From NCBI GenBank assembly GCA_964505555.1, contig CAZDIO010000026.1, positions 1 to 64,000 of the forward strand: DNA of 64,000 nucleotides, written 5' to 3'. Source of the DNA: CAZDIO01 sp964505555 (GTDB lineage: Bacteria > Bdellovibrionota_C > UBA2361 > SZUA-149 > CAZDIO01). Made by a program: the position numbers and the translations under genes. How positions within the stretch are numbered: the stretch's first letter is position 1; every line of letters starts with the position of its first letter. The notes beneath the pieces were generated by a model. The model saw only the letters and a program-made list of their open reading frames with translations, did no database searches and had not been told where the DNA came from. This document shows positions 15,262-24,800 of this stretch, piece after piece.

Positions 15262-16497
15262 ATGCCCAACATCAACCTTACCGATCGAACAGTCCAAGCG
15301 CTCAAGTCAGATTTTCAGCGAGAAGACTTTTACGATGATAGCTTCTCACATGGTGGAAGCTTCGGCGTTCGCGTAAGCAAGTCCGGAAAGAAGGTGTTCT
15401 TTCTCATTTACCGCGCGGACGGCGTAAGAAAGCGCTATAACCTCGGCCGCTATCCGATGATATCCCTGGCCGAAGCTCGAAAGAAGGCAATTGAAGCTCT
15501 AAACAGCGTCGGGAATGGTGACGATCCGTCACGCCAACGGAGCCGTTTAAAGAAAGCGGAGACATTTGAGGAGCTAGCCGAGGTTTACCTTTGCAACCAT
15601 GAGAACAAACTAGCCCCCAGTTCTTTTCGGGACTTCCGAGGCATGCTGAAACGAGATGCCTTTCCGCGATTTGGCGAAAAGAAGGCCATTTCAATTACCA
15701 AAGCGGAGATTATCTCAATGCTTGATGCGATTGCTTACGGACGAGGAAAGCCAATCATGGCAAACAGGACTCTTCAACTTGTCCGTCGCATTTTTAATTA
15801 TGGCATATCACGCGATCTCGTCCAGATGAATCCAGCCCAGGGTATTGAGAAGCCCGGGGAGGAACGAAAAGGGCAACGCGTCTTCTCACAGGAAGAGATT
15901 AAGTTGTTTTGGAAAGTAACAGAACACGAAGAGCCTTTCATTCGTTGTCTCTATCGACTTCTTCTTTTGACCGGCACAAGACCAAAAGAGGTAAAGGGAA
16001 TGCAGTGGTCGCATATTGATGGAGAAATTTGGACAATCCCCGCAGAGAATTCGAAGAATCGGAGAAAGCATCAACTGTATTTCTCTGACCTAGCAAGAAA
16101 GGAAATTCGATTACTTGAACAATGCGCAAACGGCAGTCCATTTGTTTTTCCAGGATTAAAACCAGATGACCACCTTAAGGAGTTTCGAGAAGGCCATCTG
16201 CGACTGTTATCCCATATGGACGGGGAACGATGGACACCACGAGATTTAAGGCGAACCGTTCAGACTCGAATGAGTGAAATCGGGATTCGCCCTGACATCG
16301 TAGACCGGGTCCTAAACCACAACATTCCTGGGGTGCGGGCACACTATGACCACTACAATTACTTTCCGGAAATTCGAAACGCGCTTATTGCATGGGCCAA
16401 CAAAGTCAAAACTATTGCAGGAGGTGCGAGACAACAGAAAGTAGTTAATATTCGTGGTGGATTTAGAAAAGAACTTCCTGCTTACCAAAGCCAATGA
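15262..16497 (+). CDS. P4-type tyrosine integrase of island 2
   Basis: 411 residues from the ATG at 15262, chosen because NINLTDRTVQAL aligns with the start of the integrase at 8128; an upstream GTG at 15232 lies inside a repeat. DUF4102-type arm domain (about 1-90), core-binding domain, and catalytic domain with Arg of TRPKEV (about 238), the TPRDLRR motif (about 325, Arg in place of the usual His), His of LNHN (about 351) and Tyr of HYDHY (about 361). Clearly homologous to, but well diverged from, the island 1 integrase, including different putative arm sites. It likely uses the same tRNA-Leu core, giving tandem islands. Confidence 0.9.
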   Translation: MPNINLTDRTVQALKSDFQREDFYDDSFSHGGSFGVRVSKSGKKVFFLIYRADGVRKRYNLGRYPMISLAEARKKAIEALNSVGNGDDPSRQRSRLKKAETFEELAEVYLCNHENKLAPSSFRDFRGMLKRDAFPRFGEKKAISITKAEIISMLDAIAYGRGKPIMANRTLQLVRRIFNYGISRDLVQMNPAQGIEKPGEERKGQRVFSQEEIKLFWKVTEHEEPFIRCLYRLLLLTGTRPKEVKGMQWSHIDGEIWTIPAENSKNRRKHQLYFSDLARKEIRLLEQCANGSPFVFPGLKPDDHLKEFREGHLRLLSHMDGERWTPRDLRRTVQTRMSEIGIRPDIVDRVLNHNIPGVRAHYDHYNYFPEIRNALIAWANKVKTIAGGARQQKVVNIRGGFRKELPAYQSQ

Positions 16498-16517
16498 CAA
16501 GGTTGTTCGTACAATTA

Positions 16518-16931
16518 TTAAACAATATTCTCATCGCAGAACTGACGAGGCGTAATGACACGAACACCTTTAAAGTCTGTAATATCTAATAGGTCGCGGT
16601 CACCGCTTACGATAATATGAATGCCCGCATGAACGGCACAGGCAAAAAACTTGTCGTCATCCAAGTCTCTGGATATTGGTTCGGAGAACGTCGGAACATC
16701 ATCGAGTATCACGCTAAACCTTGTGATTCGACGAAATAGCTCTAAGAATTCCTCTTCTGAGTATCCAGTTGTCACTCGTTCTATGACACGAACGTACTCG
16801 TCATAGATATCGCGGGAGAGAACAAGCTCAAGCAATCCCTTTTCACATTGTCGGATTATTGTCCGGGGCGCTCCCTCACCAAAGAATAAGCCAGAGATAA
16901 GAACGTTCGTATCAAGAACGATTCTTTTCAC
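16518..16931 (-). CDS. PIN-domain toxin
   Basis: About 137 residues from the GTG at 16931, which overlaps the antitoxin stop by 20 nt; a longer open frame reaches 16964. PIN-domain acidic residues: Asp in LDTNVL near the start, Glu in DEYVRVI (about 48), Asp in DLDDDKFFACA (about 95-105, two Asp) and Asp in SGDRDLL (about 117). These PIN_3-type proteins are RNases of VapC-like toxin-antitoxin modules and cleave tRNA or rRNA. Its partner is the AbrB-type protein encoded directly upstream. It probably stabilises island 2. Confidence 0.8.
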   Translation of the reverse strand: MKRIVLDTNVLISGLFFGEGAPRTIIRQCEKGLLELVLSRDIYDEYVRVIERVTTGYSEEEFLELFRRITRFSVILDDVPTFSEPISRDLDDDKFFACAVHAGIHIIVSGDRDLLDITDFKGVRVITPRQFCDENIV

Positions 16932-17208
16932 GTCGCTTTGCTTCTCTGACCTCTTTAGTGGCACGAGCTACATCTTCCTCAGTAATACCTGCTTTCTTCG
17001 TAAACTCACCTGCTTTCGTAACGAGATCAGCCCAAAACTCCGCGATCTGTTCCTTACTCGGAGGCGGAATAGGTTTGAACAATATCGAACCATTCACAGT
17101 TACTACAGCAAACTGGGTTCCCGGTTCAAGATGAAGCAGTTTGCGAATTGGCTCAGGGATCACCACCTGACCATTACGAGACATTTTGCTTGTTTCAAAC
17201 GTTTCCAT
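16912..17208 (-). CDS. AbrB/MazE-family antitoxin
   Basis: 98 residues. The N-terminal swapped-hairpin DNA-binding motif (about 4-48, with SRNGQVVIPEPIRKLL and LEPGTQF) is typical of AbrB/SpoVT antitoxins. The charged C-terminal tail, rich in Lys, Arg and Glu, would bind the PIN toxin. It overlaps the toxin gene. Two direct repeats AATTATTGTA at 17222 and 17238, just upstream of the start, are likely autorepression sites. Confidence 0.8.
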   Translation of the reverse strand: METFETSKMSRNGQVVIPEPIRKLLHLEPGTQFAVVTVNGSILFKPIPPPSKEQIAEFWADLVTKAGEFTKKAGITEEDVARATKEVREAKRREKNRS

Positions 17209-17221
17209 GACTCAACCTTAT

Positions 17222-17247
17222 AATTATTGTAAACTACAATTATTGTA
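17222..17247 (-). promoter_or_regulatory. Direct-repeat operator of the AbrB/PIN operon
   Basis: AATTATTGTA at 17222-17231 is repeated at 17238-17247, a 16-bp period, 14 bp upstream of the antitoxin start. The AT-rich tandem layout fits AbrB-type binding over the promoter. Confidence 0.45.
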
Positions 17248-17389
17248 TCATACAACGTTCAGAGATTTCAACAAAATTATTCAAGCCTTAGGCTTACCCT
17301 TCGCCCACAGCCTCTATCATGTAAAAACAATCAATTATTCATTGCTATGAATATTCATTTCAAGCGATAATTATAACGGGGCGACTTAA

Positions 17390-17408
17390 CGAAAGCCGTT
17401 GGCTTTCG
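17390..17408. repeat. Short hairpin before the XRE regulator gene
   Basis: CGAAAGCC and GGCTTTCG form a perfect 8-bp stem with loop GTT, ending 13 bp before the ribosome site GGAAGGG of the gene at 17437. It could be an operator or a leader hairpin. The rest of the 17209-17436 gap holds only the AbrB operator and AT-rich sequence. Confidence 0.4.
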
Positions 17409-17436
17409 CGACGGTATCTTGGAAGGGTTTGATTCT

Positions 17437-17760
17437 ATGACAAGTCATCGTAAATGGAAGGACCTTAAATCTACAATTTCATCTGAACGTCGCGTTCGGG
17501 TTGACGCTGAAACACGTAAGCTCCATGAGGAGTATATGGCTCTCCAAACGTTACGGAAGACGCTGAACATAACGCAGGAGGAACTTGCTGAGTTGATGAA
17601 AGTGCGCCAACACGTCGTGTCTAAAATGGAAAATGGACACAACATGTACATCTCGACCCTTCAACGTTTAATTCAAGCAATGGGTGGAGAACTTAAACTC
17701 GTTGCACACTTTCCTGATCGGGATATCGTGATTGACCAATTCAAGTCCGACGAGAACTAA
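17437..17760 (+). CDS. XRE-family transcriptional regulator (HigA-like)
   Basis: 107 residues from the ATG at 17437, with GGAAGGG 9 nt upstream. An N-terminal charged helix is followed by an HTH_3 domain (about 40-90: TLRKTLNITQEELAELM, then VVSKMENG), and a C-terminal strand pair (GGELKLVAHFPD) as in HigA-type antitoxins and their exonuclease-linked relatives. The expected partner is missing: directly behind lies a frameshifted start of a DEDDh exonuclease gene (17782). This suggests a broken two-gene module at the left edge of the metal-resistance region. Confidence 0.75.
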   Translation: MTSHRKWKDLKSTISSERRVRVDAETRKLHEEYMALQTLRKTLNITQEELAELMKVRQHVVSKMENGHNMYISTLQRLIQAMGGELKLVAHFPDRDIVIDQFKSDEN

Positions 17761-17781
17761 AGAGCTGGCGAACGTGTTTTC

Positions 17782-17825
17782 GTGACTGAAGTATCCGTGG
17801 ATATGCCGTCGAGGCAGACGGCCCC
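17782..17825 (+). pseudogene. Frameshifted remnant of a DEDDh exonuclease gene start
   Basis: The 44 bp beginning GTGACTGAA and ending GTCGAGGCAGACGGCCCC match the first 45 bp of the exonuclease gene at 10915, including the catalytic VEADGP codons. One base is lost in between, and homology stops right after the motif. It follows the XRE gene by 21 nt. It is the stump of a second XRE/exonuclease pair, cut off near the metal ATPase gene. Confidence 0.65.
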
Positions 17826-17858
17826 AAGGGGAATCTTCAAGAATCTGCGGCCTCACTT

Positions 17859-20051
17859 TCATAGATTCACCTTTTTTAAGCGAAGTGCGTTGCCGATCAC
17901 GGATACTGAACTTAAACTCATTGCCAATGCTGCGATCATTGGGTTGAGAAGGGTCCCAAAGAAGGGATAGAGCACACCTGCTGCTACTGGCACACCTAGT
18001 ACATTATAGATGAAGGCAAAGAACAGATTCTCCCTTATATTTCGCATTGTGGCACGACTGAGTTTTCTCGCTCGCGCAATGCCACGCAAATCGCCCTTCA
18101 CCAGCGTAACTCCGGCACTTTCCATCGCAATATCAGTGCCTGTACCCATCGCAATACCGATATTGGCCTGCGCAAGCGCGGGAGCATCATTTATTCCGTC
18201 GCCAGCCATAGCAACGATGCGCCCTTTTTGCTGCAATTCCTTTACGATTCGACTTTTTTCCTCGGGAAGAACCTCCGCACGAATATCTTCAATTCCAAGT
18301 TTTCTGCCAATGGCCACTGCCGTGGTCTTACTGTCACCGGTGAGCATTACTACGGTAATCCCTTCGTCCCGAAGAAGACGAAGTGCTTCTTCGGTTGACT
18401 CTTTGATGGGATCCGCAACACCAAGCATTCCCGCGGCTCTGCCATCTACCCCAATGAACATAACCGTTTGTCCCTCCGCGCGAAGAGCCTCCGCGCGTTC
18501 GGTAAGTGCACTCACATCAACACCATTTTCCGCGAGAAGACGCTTATTCCCGAGAAGCACATCTCGGCCTTCTACAAAACCACGCACTCCTCTACCAGTA
18601 ATAGACTTAAAATCTGTCACGTTCTTAAACTTTGCTCCCTGCACTTCGGCCCCTGAAACTATTGCCTGAGCGAGTGGGTGCTCACTTGCTCGTTCAAGCG
18701 AAGCAGCTAGCCCGAGGACCTCTTCCTCTTGAAATGGCGGGAAAGCAGTTACCGATACTAGTTTAGGTTTTCCTTCGGTTAGCGTGCCTGTCTTATCGAC
18801 AACCAGAATGTCCACCTTCTCAAAGGTTTCGAGCGCTTCAGCATCTTTAATCAGCACTCCTAAGTGTGCACCTCTCCCGGTGCCAACCATGATTGACATC
18901 GGGGTAGCAAGACCCAGAGCGCAAGGACAGGCGATAATAAGAACAGCAACACTATTGACCATAGCAAAGGCAAGCGCTGGCTCAGGTCCTAAATTAGCCC
19001 AGACAATAAATGTAATGATGGCTATTACAATCACACTCGGCACGAAATATGCTGCTACGGAATCTACCAGACGTTGAATGGGAGCACGCGAGCGTTGGGC
19101 TTCACTCACTAGATGCACAATTCGCGCGAGCATAGTGTCACCTCCGACGCGCGCAGCCTCCATCACAAAGCCACCGCTACCGTTGACCGTACCACCGATA
19201 ACCTTCGAGCCCTTGCTCTTTTCAACCGGCATCGACTCACCCGTAATCATCGACTCATCAACATGCGTGGTGCCCTCAACAATAACTCCATCGACCGGAA
19301 CTTTCTCGCCCGGCTTTACCCGTAACCGATCTCCAACTTTAAGATCGTCGAGCGCGACTTTTTCCTCGGAACCGTCTGCCCTCAGACGAAACGCTGTCGG
19401 TGGTGTAAGTTCAAGAAGCGCTCGAATTGCACTACTGGTTTGGACGCGAGCCTTCAGCTCCAACACCTGTCCGAGGAGAACGAGCGTCGTAATAACTGCT
19501 GCTGCTTCAAAGTATACGGGAACTATTCCGCCTTCTTCTCGAAACGTCTCGGGAAACAAGTCAGGAAACAACACCGCTATAACGCTGTAGCCATAGGCGA
19601 CTGAAACCCCAAGAGCGATTAAGGTAAACATGTTGAGATTTCGAGTCGCCACTGATTTCCATCCTCGTTCGAAGAAAGGCCAAGCACCCCAAAGAACTAC
19701 AGGCGTTGCGAGAAGCAGTTGTAGCCAGGAGGCGACCGAAGCCGGTAGCAAGCGGTGAAGTGGCATCTCGGGAAGAAGGTCATCCATACTGTAAAGAAAC
19801 AAGGGGAGGGTGAGCATCATGCTTCCCCAGAATCGCCGTGTCATGTCGCGAAGTTCTTCATTCTCATCATCCTGACCAACACCGCCTCGTGGCTCAAGTG
19901 CCATCCCACACTTTGGACAGGAACCGGGATGATCCTGTGTAATTTCTGGATGCATTGGACAAGTATAGATTACTCCCCGTTGAGATGAAGGTGTATTCTT
20001 CGCTTCCAGTGTGCTTCCAACTTGCACTGTTTGATGATCGCAGCATGCCAT
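17859..20051 (-). CDS. copA: Copper/silver-translocating P1B-type ATPase
   Basis: 730 residues. An N-terminal heavy-metal-binding domain (about 28-55) contains CPMHPEI and CPKCGMAL, the short Cys/His module found in CopB/SilP-type pumps in place of MXCXXC domains. Then come paired membrane helices, the actuator TGES (about 268), CPC metal site in IIACPCALG (about 379), phosphorylation site DKTGTLT (about 417), TGDS (about 569) and GDGINDAP (about 617), and a final helix pair. It exports Cu(I) or Ag(I) to the periplasm. The order matches other copper P1B-1/3 pumps. It heads a minus-strand block of copper-related small proteins. The C-terminus abuts the integrated stability genes at 17.8 kb. 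Confidence 0.9.
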   Translation of the reverse strand: MACCDHQTVQVGSTLEAKNTPSSQRGVIYTCPMHPEITQDHPGSCPKCGMALEPRGGVGQDDENEELRDMTRRFWGSMMLTLPLFLYSMDDLLPEMPLHRLLPASVASWLQLLLATPVVLWGAWPFFERGWKSVATRNLNMFTLIALGVSVAYGYSVIAVLFPDLFPETFREEGGIVPVYFEAAAVITTLVLLGQVLELKARVQTSSAIRALLELTPPTAFRLRADGSEEKVALDDLKVGDRLRVKPGEKVPVDGVIVEGTTHVDESMITGESMPVEKSKGSKVIGGTVNGSGGFVMEAARVGGDTMLARIVHLVSEAQRSRAPIQRLVDSVAAYFVPSVIVIAIITFIVWANLGPEPALAFAMVNSVAVLIIACPCALGLATPMSIMVGTGRGAHLGVLIKDAEALETFEKVDILVVDKTGTLTEGKPKLVSVTAFPPFQEEEVLGLAASLERASEHPLAQAIVSGAEVQGAKFKNVTDFKSITGRGVRGFVEGRDVLLGNKRLLAENGVDVSALTERAEALRAEGQTVMFIGVDGRAAGMLGVADPIKESTEEALRLLRDEGITVVMLTGDSKTTAVAIGRKLGIEDIRAEVLPEEKSRIVKELQQKGRIVAMAGDGINDAPALAQANIGIAMGTGTDIAMESAGVTLVKGDLRGIARARKLSRATMRNIRENLFFAFIYNVLGVPVAAGVLYPFFGTLLNPMIAALAMSLSSVSVIGNALRLKKVNL

Positions 20052-20215
20052 ACCGTTTTCTCCTTAACTTCTGTGAGCGCCGAAATGCGGAATAACCAGT
20101 TTTGATACATCCACCGTTCCGTGCATCACCTCATAAGCTCGCATCAGAAGTAATCAATGCCGCTCTGCACCTGATCCTCTGAGAAAGGATAGGAAGGCAT
20201 GAGTGGCTAAATCTT

Positions 20216-20494
20216 CTAATGGCAAGAAGGCTTTTGCGAAGCTGGGTTCTGTTCCTTTCCGTCAGGAGAGGAAGTCTTAGAGTTAGCCATTTTCCCACAA
20301 CATCCACCTTTCTCCCCTGAAGGAGAAGCGAACATCATCATGGCCATTGGAATAACACAGCATCCGATCATCAGAAGCGGAATAAGAAGTGTGGCTCCTG
20401 CAAGAGGCACTCCAAATTTTGGCAGCACCACGAAAAGCGTCACCGCTACGACAACACAGAGAATCATCCATTTATAGCAATTCTTCATCCGCAT
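20216..20494 (-). CDS. Small membrane protein of the copper cluster
   Basis: 92 residues with two adjacent hydrophobic helices (about 8-32 and 34-56) and a polar tail carrying GGCCGKM and a terminal CH, plus methionines (MAMMMF). Cys/Met/His content suggests metal contact. Its start overlaps the end of the preceding small gene by 23 nt; ATG at 20488 is an alternative start. No named family is certain (resembles short DUF2933-type proteins near copper ATPases). Confidence 0.55.
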   Translation of the reverse strand: MRMKNCYKWMILCVVVAVTLFVVLPKFGVPLAGATLLIPLLMIGCCVIPMAMMMFASPSGEKGGCCGKMANSKTSSPDGKEQNPASQKPSCH

Positions 20495-20648
20495 CTCCAG
20501 TCATCTTCATATTCGGCATCTTTGAAGACTTATCCATGGTCTCATGAAGCTTCATCGAGCCTTGTGACATGCCTTCATGCGGACGATTCTCGGCGACAAC
20601 AGTTAAGGGCATTGCAACAATCAATATTGCTATTAGTAGCGCTTTCAT
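20472..20648 (-). CDS. Small exported Met-rich protein, truncated DUF305-like
   Basis: 58 residues with GGAGG placed about 9 nt before the ATG. Signal peptide about 1-19 (hydrophobic, ending VVAEN). The mature part has HEGM, KLHETMDKSS and MPNMKMTGDADEE, resembling the N-terminal part of DUF305/CopM-type copper-binding proteins but stopping before the usual MMIPHH core. It could be a genuine short Met-rich copper binder or a truncated gene. It overlaps the next gene, so the two are co-translated. Confidence 0.5.
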   Translation of the reverse strand: MKALLIAILIVAMPLTVVAENRPHEGMSQGSMKLHETMDKSSKMPNMKMTGDADEELL

Positions 20649-20668
20649 AATGTCTTCCTCCTAGCTTT

Positions 20669-21052
20669 TTAGTTGGCACTCATTTGACTGCAACTTTCGG
20701 CACACCGCGTGCAAACTTCCGCACATTTTTGCATGTCGCGATCAGTTCCCATCTTTTGACAATCGTCAGCGCATGCTTCGCAAATGACCACGCAAGCCTC
20801 GCAGGTCTGCGCATGATAGGTGGAATTGCGAATGAGAAAATCTGCGCTTGTTACACAGATCGCTGCGCAGTCAGTCAGCAACCGAATATGCGTCGGGCTT
20901 GCGTGCTCACCGCCCTTCTCAAGACAGTGCGGTAAAGTCTGACTACAAACTTGGTAGCATTCCAAGCACACCTGGGCGCATTGCTCCATTTGAGAAGAAC
21001 TCATTTTTTTTGAAGAAGTTTTTGAAGAAGATTGTGTTGATGTATGTTCCAT
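20669..21052 (-). CDS. Four-helix copper-storage-like protein (Csp/DUF326)
   Basis: 127 residues from the ATG at 21052, chosen over upstream ATGs because GGAGA lies just before it. After a Ser/Lys-rich leader, the helices carry regularly spaced cysteines: CAQVCLECYQVC, HCLE, DCAAIC, CEACVVICEACADDC and CAEVCTRCAESC. This CxxxC/CxxC pattern lining four helices is that of copper storage proteins, which bind many Cu(I) ions inside the bundle. No signal peptide is seen, so cytosolic (Csp3-like). It is 20 nt upstream of the Met-rich protein gene. Confidence 0.8.
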   Translation of the reverse strand: MEHTSTQSSSKTSSKKMSSSQMEQCAQVCLECYQVCSQTLPHCLEKGGEHASPTHIRLLTDCAAICVTSADFLIRNSTYHAQTCEACVVICEACADDCQKMGTDRDMQKCAEVCTRCAESCSQMSAN

Positions 21053-21170
21053 AGGGATCTCCATAAAATAATTTGTCTTTAATCCAACGAGTTGGTCGTG
21101 AATCGATAGGTGGGTTAGTACGCATTTCGATTTAATCAATGGAATTTAAGCGACTCTGATGGGGTTTCCC

Positions 21171-21184
21171 ATGACGAGCGTCAT
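21171..21184. promoter_or_regulatory. Palindrome resembling a CusR/CopR-type box
   Basis: ATGACGAGCGTCAT is a perfect 6-2-6 inverted repeat about 120 bp upstream of the copper-storage-like gene start. It resembles the TGAC-N-GTCA layout of CusR/CopR copper-responsive operators. No such regulator gene is in the window, so this is a positional guess. Confidence 0.35.
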
Positions 21185-21221
21185 ATCCGTCAGAGGAATT
21201 CGCCTCATTCTTGACCCGGTT

Positions 21222-21255
21222 AATGGGTTCAGTAAACTACTTTACTGAACCCATT
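21222..21255. terminator. Strong hairpin terminator between copper genes
   Basis: A perfect 15-bp inverted repeat (AATGGGTTCAGTAAA, 21222-21236, pairing with 21241-21255) with loop CTAC. It lies 18 bp past the stop of the minus-strand gene ending at 21274 and separates it from the copper-storage gene. Confidence 0.75.
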
Positions 21256-21273
21256 TTCCCCCTGCAAAACAAC

Positions 21274-21741
21274 TCAATTCATCTTAACTCCAAACTGCGC
21301 GTCTAAAACCTTCAGTAATCCAACAAGCTTCTTAAGATTTGCTTCGGTCGCAACTTGGTCGTTAGCATCCCCTGAAGAATCCAAGTCGTTTGCAAGTTTA
21401 GAGATACTTTTAACGGCCCCTGAAACCTGCGCCTTCTTGTCCTCGGAAGCCTTATCTTGAAGAGAGAGGGCAAGGTCACGAATCGAAAAAGCAAGACGAT
21501 GAACATCGCTGAGCTGCTTCATGGTCACCGTCTCAACTAGTTTTGCCTCCTGCTCGTGAATCGCCTTAAGAATTTCCGGGGCGCTATCTGGAACTTTGGC
21601 CACAGAATCCTTCGAAGTACCCCCCTTCTCGTGCGCATCGTGTCCTCCATGCCCATCTTCTGCAAAGGCATGAGCCGCCACGCAGAGCGGAAGAAGAACG
21701 ACGGTGATTTTTAGTAGGGTAAGTAAAGATTTTGATTTCAT
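21274..21741 (-). CDS. Exported His-rich protein of the metal efflux cluster
   Basis: 155 residues. Signal peptide about 1-27 (ending AHAFA), then a His-rich stretch GHGGHDAHE (about 30-38), a likely metal-binding site, followed by an all-helical domain (about 55-155) with a helical hairpin pattern reminiscent of cytochrome b562-like four-helix proteins, without a clear heme site. Located 107 bp downstream of the RND permease gene, on the same strand, and closed by the terminator at 21222. Probably a periplasmic metal chaperone or buffer; the exact family was not recognised. Confidence 0.6.
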   Translation of the reverse strand: MKSKSLLTLLKITVVLLPLCVAAHAFAEDGHGGHDAHEKGGTSKDSVAKVPDSAPEILKAIHEQEAKLVETVTMKQLSDVHRLAFSIRDLALSLQDKASEDKKAQVSGAVKSISKLANDLDSSGDANDQVATEANLKKLVGLLKVLDAQFGVKMN

Positions 21742-21848
21742 AAGTCTCCTTTATAGGTTTCCTCTAAATATTTGCGTAAAGTAACTTCTCGCCCACAAAC
21801 ATCTATTTTATGGTGGAGAGGGGGAAGATACCCCCCGATAAGTCTCTT

Positions 21849-24800
21849 TCATAAAGCCTCCTGAACAACATCTGAAACCGGTTGTGCCTCATCAAGAGGG
21901 TCAGTATGTTCGCGCGCGATATATTTTTCTGCTGCCTTTTTTCCAAACTGATAGAACACTGCCGGAGTGACTGCCATATCAAGAATCGTTGAACTCAAAA
22001 GTCCACCAAGAATCACCACCGCTACCGGATAGAGAATTTCCTTTCCTGGCTCACCTGCGGCAAGAACAAGAGGAATGAGTGCAAGTCCAGCAGTGAGCGC
22101 GGTCATTGTCACCGGGACTAGTCGCTCAAGGGAGCCACGGATAATCATCTTCTCATCAAACTTCTCCCCCTCATGAGCCATGAGGTGAATGTAGTGCGAA
22201 ACCATCATAATCGTGTTTCTCGATGCAATACCGGCAAGAGTGATAAGACCGACAAGAGTTGCAATCGAGACCTTTCCGACCATGAAGTAGGTCAGGGCAA
22301 GACCTCCGATGAACGCAAGTGGAATGTTAAGAAGGATTTGAGCAACAATCATTGTCGAGCGAAAATGCGAATAGAGAACGAGAAACATCGTGGCAAGCGT
22401 CACCAGTGAGAGAATACCAATAAGCCGGGTTGCCTCTTGTTGACTTTGAAACTGCCCCTCGTAGCTAATGAAGAAACCAGTGGAAAGATGAACTTTCTCT
22501 TGAATTTTCTTTTGTATCTCCCCTACCACTGAACCAAGGTCACGCCCGGAGACGTTTGCTTGTACCACTATTCTTCTCTGCACGTTTTCTCGGTTAATAA
22601 TATTCGGCCCCTTGCTTTCTAAAACATTGGCAAGGAGTGTGACGGGAACTTTTTGGCCACCATCGGTGTCAACCAGGAGTTCGCGAATAAGAGAAACATC
22701 TGCTCTCGATTTTTCGTCGTAACGAACAATCAAATCATATGTCCTTTGGCCATCAAGGACTTGGGAAACTGTGCGGCCATTAAGAGCTGTTTCCAAAAGT
22801 TCGTTGAGTTCACCGACCCTTACTCCGTAGAGTCGTGCCTTATCCCGGTCGGCTTGAATTCTTACCTGCGGCATGAGGACTTGCTTTTCAACCTGCAAAT
22901 CGACAATTCCATCGATGGTCTTCATCACGCCTTCGACCTGATCGGCAGCACTTCGAAGCTCATCTAAATGTTCGCCGAAAATTTTAACGGCGATTTGAGC
23001 ACGAACTCCTGAGAGGAGATGATCCAAGCGGTGAGAAATGGGCTGTCCCACACTGATGACCGTGCCAGGAATCTGTTCGAGCTTGCCTCGGACATCGCTT
23101 AAAATCTCTTCTCGTTCTCTCCCTGTCTTTTTATAATCAACATCAATTTCTGTGTAGTGCACCCCTTCTGCGTGCTCATCTAACTCAGCTCGCCCAGTGC
23201 GGCGGCCAGTTGAAATTACTTCGGGAACACTCAAAAGAAGTTTTTCCGCAATTTTTCCAATGCGGTTTGATTGGGTTAATGAGGTTCCTGGAGCCGAGAG
23301 AATATTGATAGTGGCAGTCCCTTCATTAAACTCAGGAAGAAACTCTTTGCCCATCAAGGGGTAGGTCGCAAACGAGAGAAGAACGAGGACAATGGCAAAG
23401 GTCATTACACGGTAAGGATGGCGGAGCGTGAAATGAAGAATAACGCGGCGGTCGAAATCTTTTAGATGTCTTACAAGAAAGCCGTCTTGCTCATGTTCCA
23501 TGCGCTTCATTTTGGGGAGGAGGTAAGAGCAGAGAGCAGGAATTACCGTAAGAGATACGACAAAAGATGCAATCATTGCTACTATTGTGGACACACCAAT
23601 CGGAGCAAAAAGTCTTCCTTCAATGCCGCCCAAACCAAAGAGAGGAATAAATACAAGGATGATCAGAAGCGTTGCAAAGAGAATTGAGCTTCTTACTTCC
23701 GTCGAAGCATCGGCGATGACTCGAAGTGGTGCCCTTGGATTTTTTGCGTGACGATTCTCTCGAAGTCTACGAAACACATTTTCGACGTCGACAATTGCAT
23801 CATCAACCACCATTCCTATCGCGACAGCAAGCCCACCCAAGGTCATGGTATTGATTGAGATGCCTGCGTATTTAAAATAAAGAATCGTTACAACAAAGGA
23901 GAGAGGAATTGCGGTAAGAGTAATAAAGGTCGTTCTGAAATTAAGAAGAAATAAGAACAGCACAATGATCACCATAATAGCACCATCGCGAATGGCCTCT
24001 TCTACATTCGTGATCGCGGCGTCAATAAAATTTGCTTGCTTAAAGAGAGAACTGAGTTTTACGTCAGGTGGAAGCCCTAGCTTAATCTCCTCAAGAGCCT
24101 TCTCCACCTTGGCAGTCAGCGTAATGGTATCCGTCCCTGGCTGTTTCTGGACGGACATTATTACCGCGGGCTCGCCGTTGACTCCGGCATCACCTCGCAT
24201 TGCCTGTTTTCCCAAGCGAACTTCCGAAACGTCCTTAAGGAGAATAGGAATTCCGTTTCTCGTGGTGACGACAGTGCTGGCGACATCCTCGATACGAGTC
24301 GTCCGCCCAATGTTTCTTATTAGTGCTTCCTGATTTGCTCCTTCAAGAAATCCACCTGCCGTATTGGTCTGAGATTTTTCAGACGCTGCAAGCACTTCTT
24401 CGAGAGTCACTCCAAATGCAGCCATCTTTTCAGGTGAGGCAAACACTTGATACTGCTTTACCCCTCCGCCAATGGGGATTACTTGTGAGACTCCTGGAAT
24501 CGTAAGTAGGCGCTGGCGGATAGTCCAATCTGCTAAGCTCCGCAGATCCATCGGGGCGGTTTTTCCACCTTCGCTTGAGATGCCGATGAGCATGATTTCT
24601 CCCATGATTGAAGAGATGGGACCCATTACGGGACTTACGCCGGAGGGGAGCTTTTCTGCAGCAAGCTGTAGGCGTTCTTGGACAAGTTGTCTTGCGCGGT
24701 AAATATCCATTCCCCAATCGAACTCAACATAAAGAATTGAAAGCCCAATTCCTGAACTCGAACGCACTCGCTTTACTCCCGGTGCGCCGTTTAGCGAGGT

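Noticed and set aside
18010..19590. Long plus-strand frames opposite the P-type ATPase gene
   Set aside because: They are antisense shadows of a gene whose motifs ([16 protein letters not shown]) are intact on the minus strand; their Ser/Arg-rich composition is typical of such shadows.
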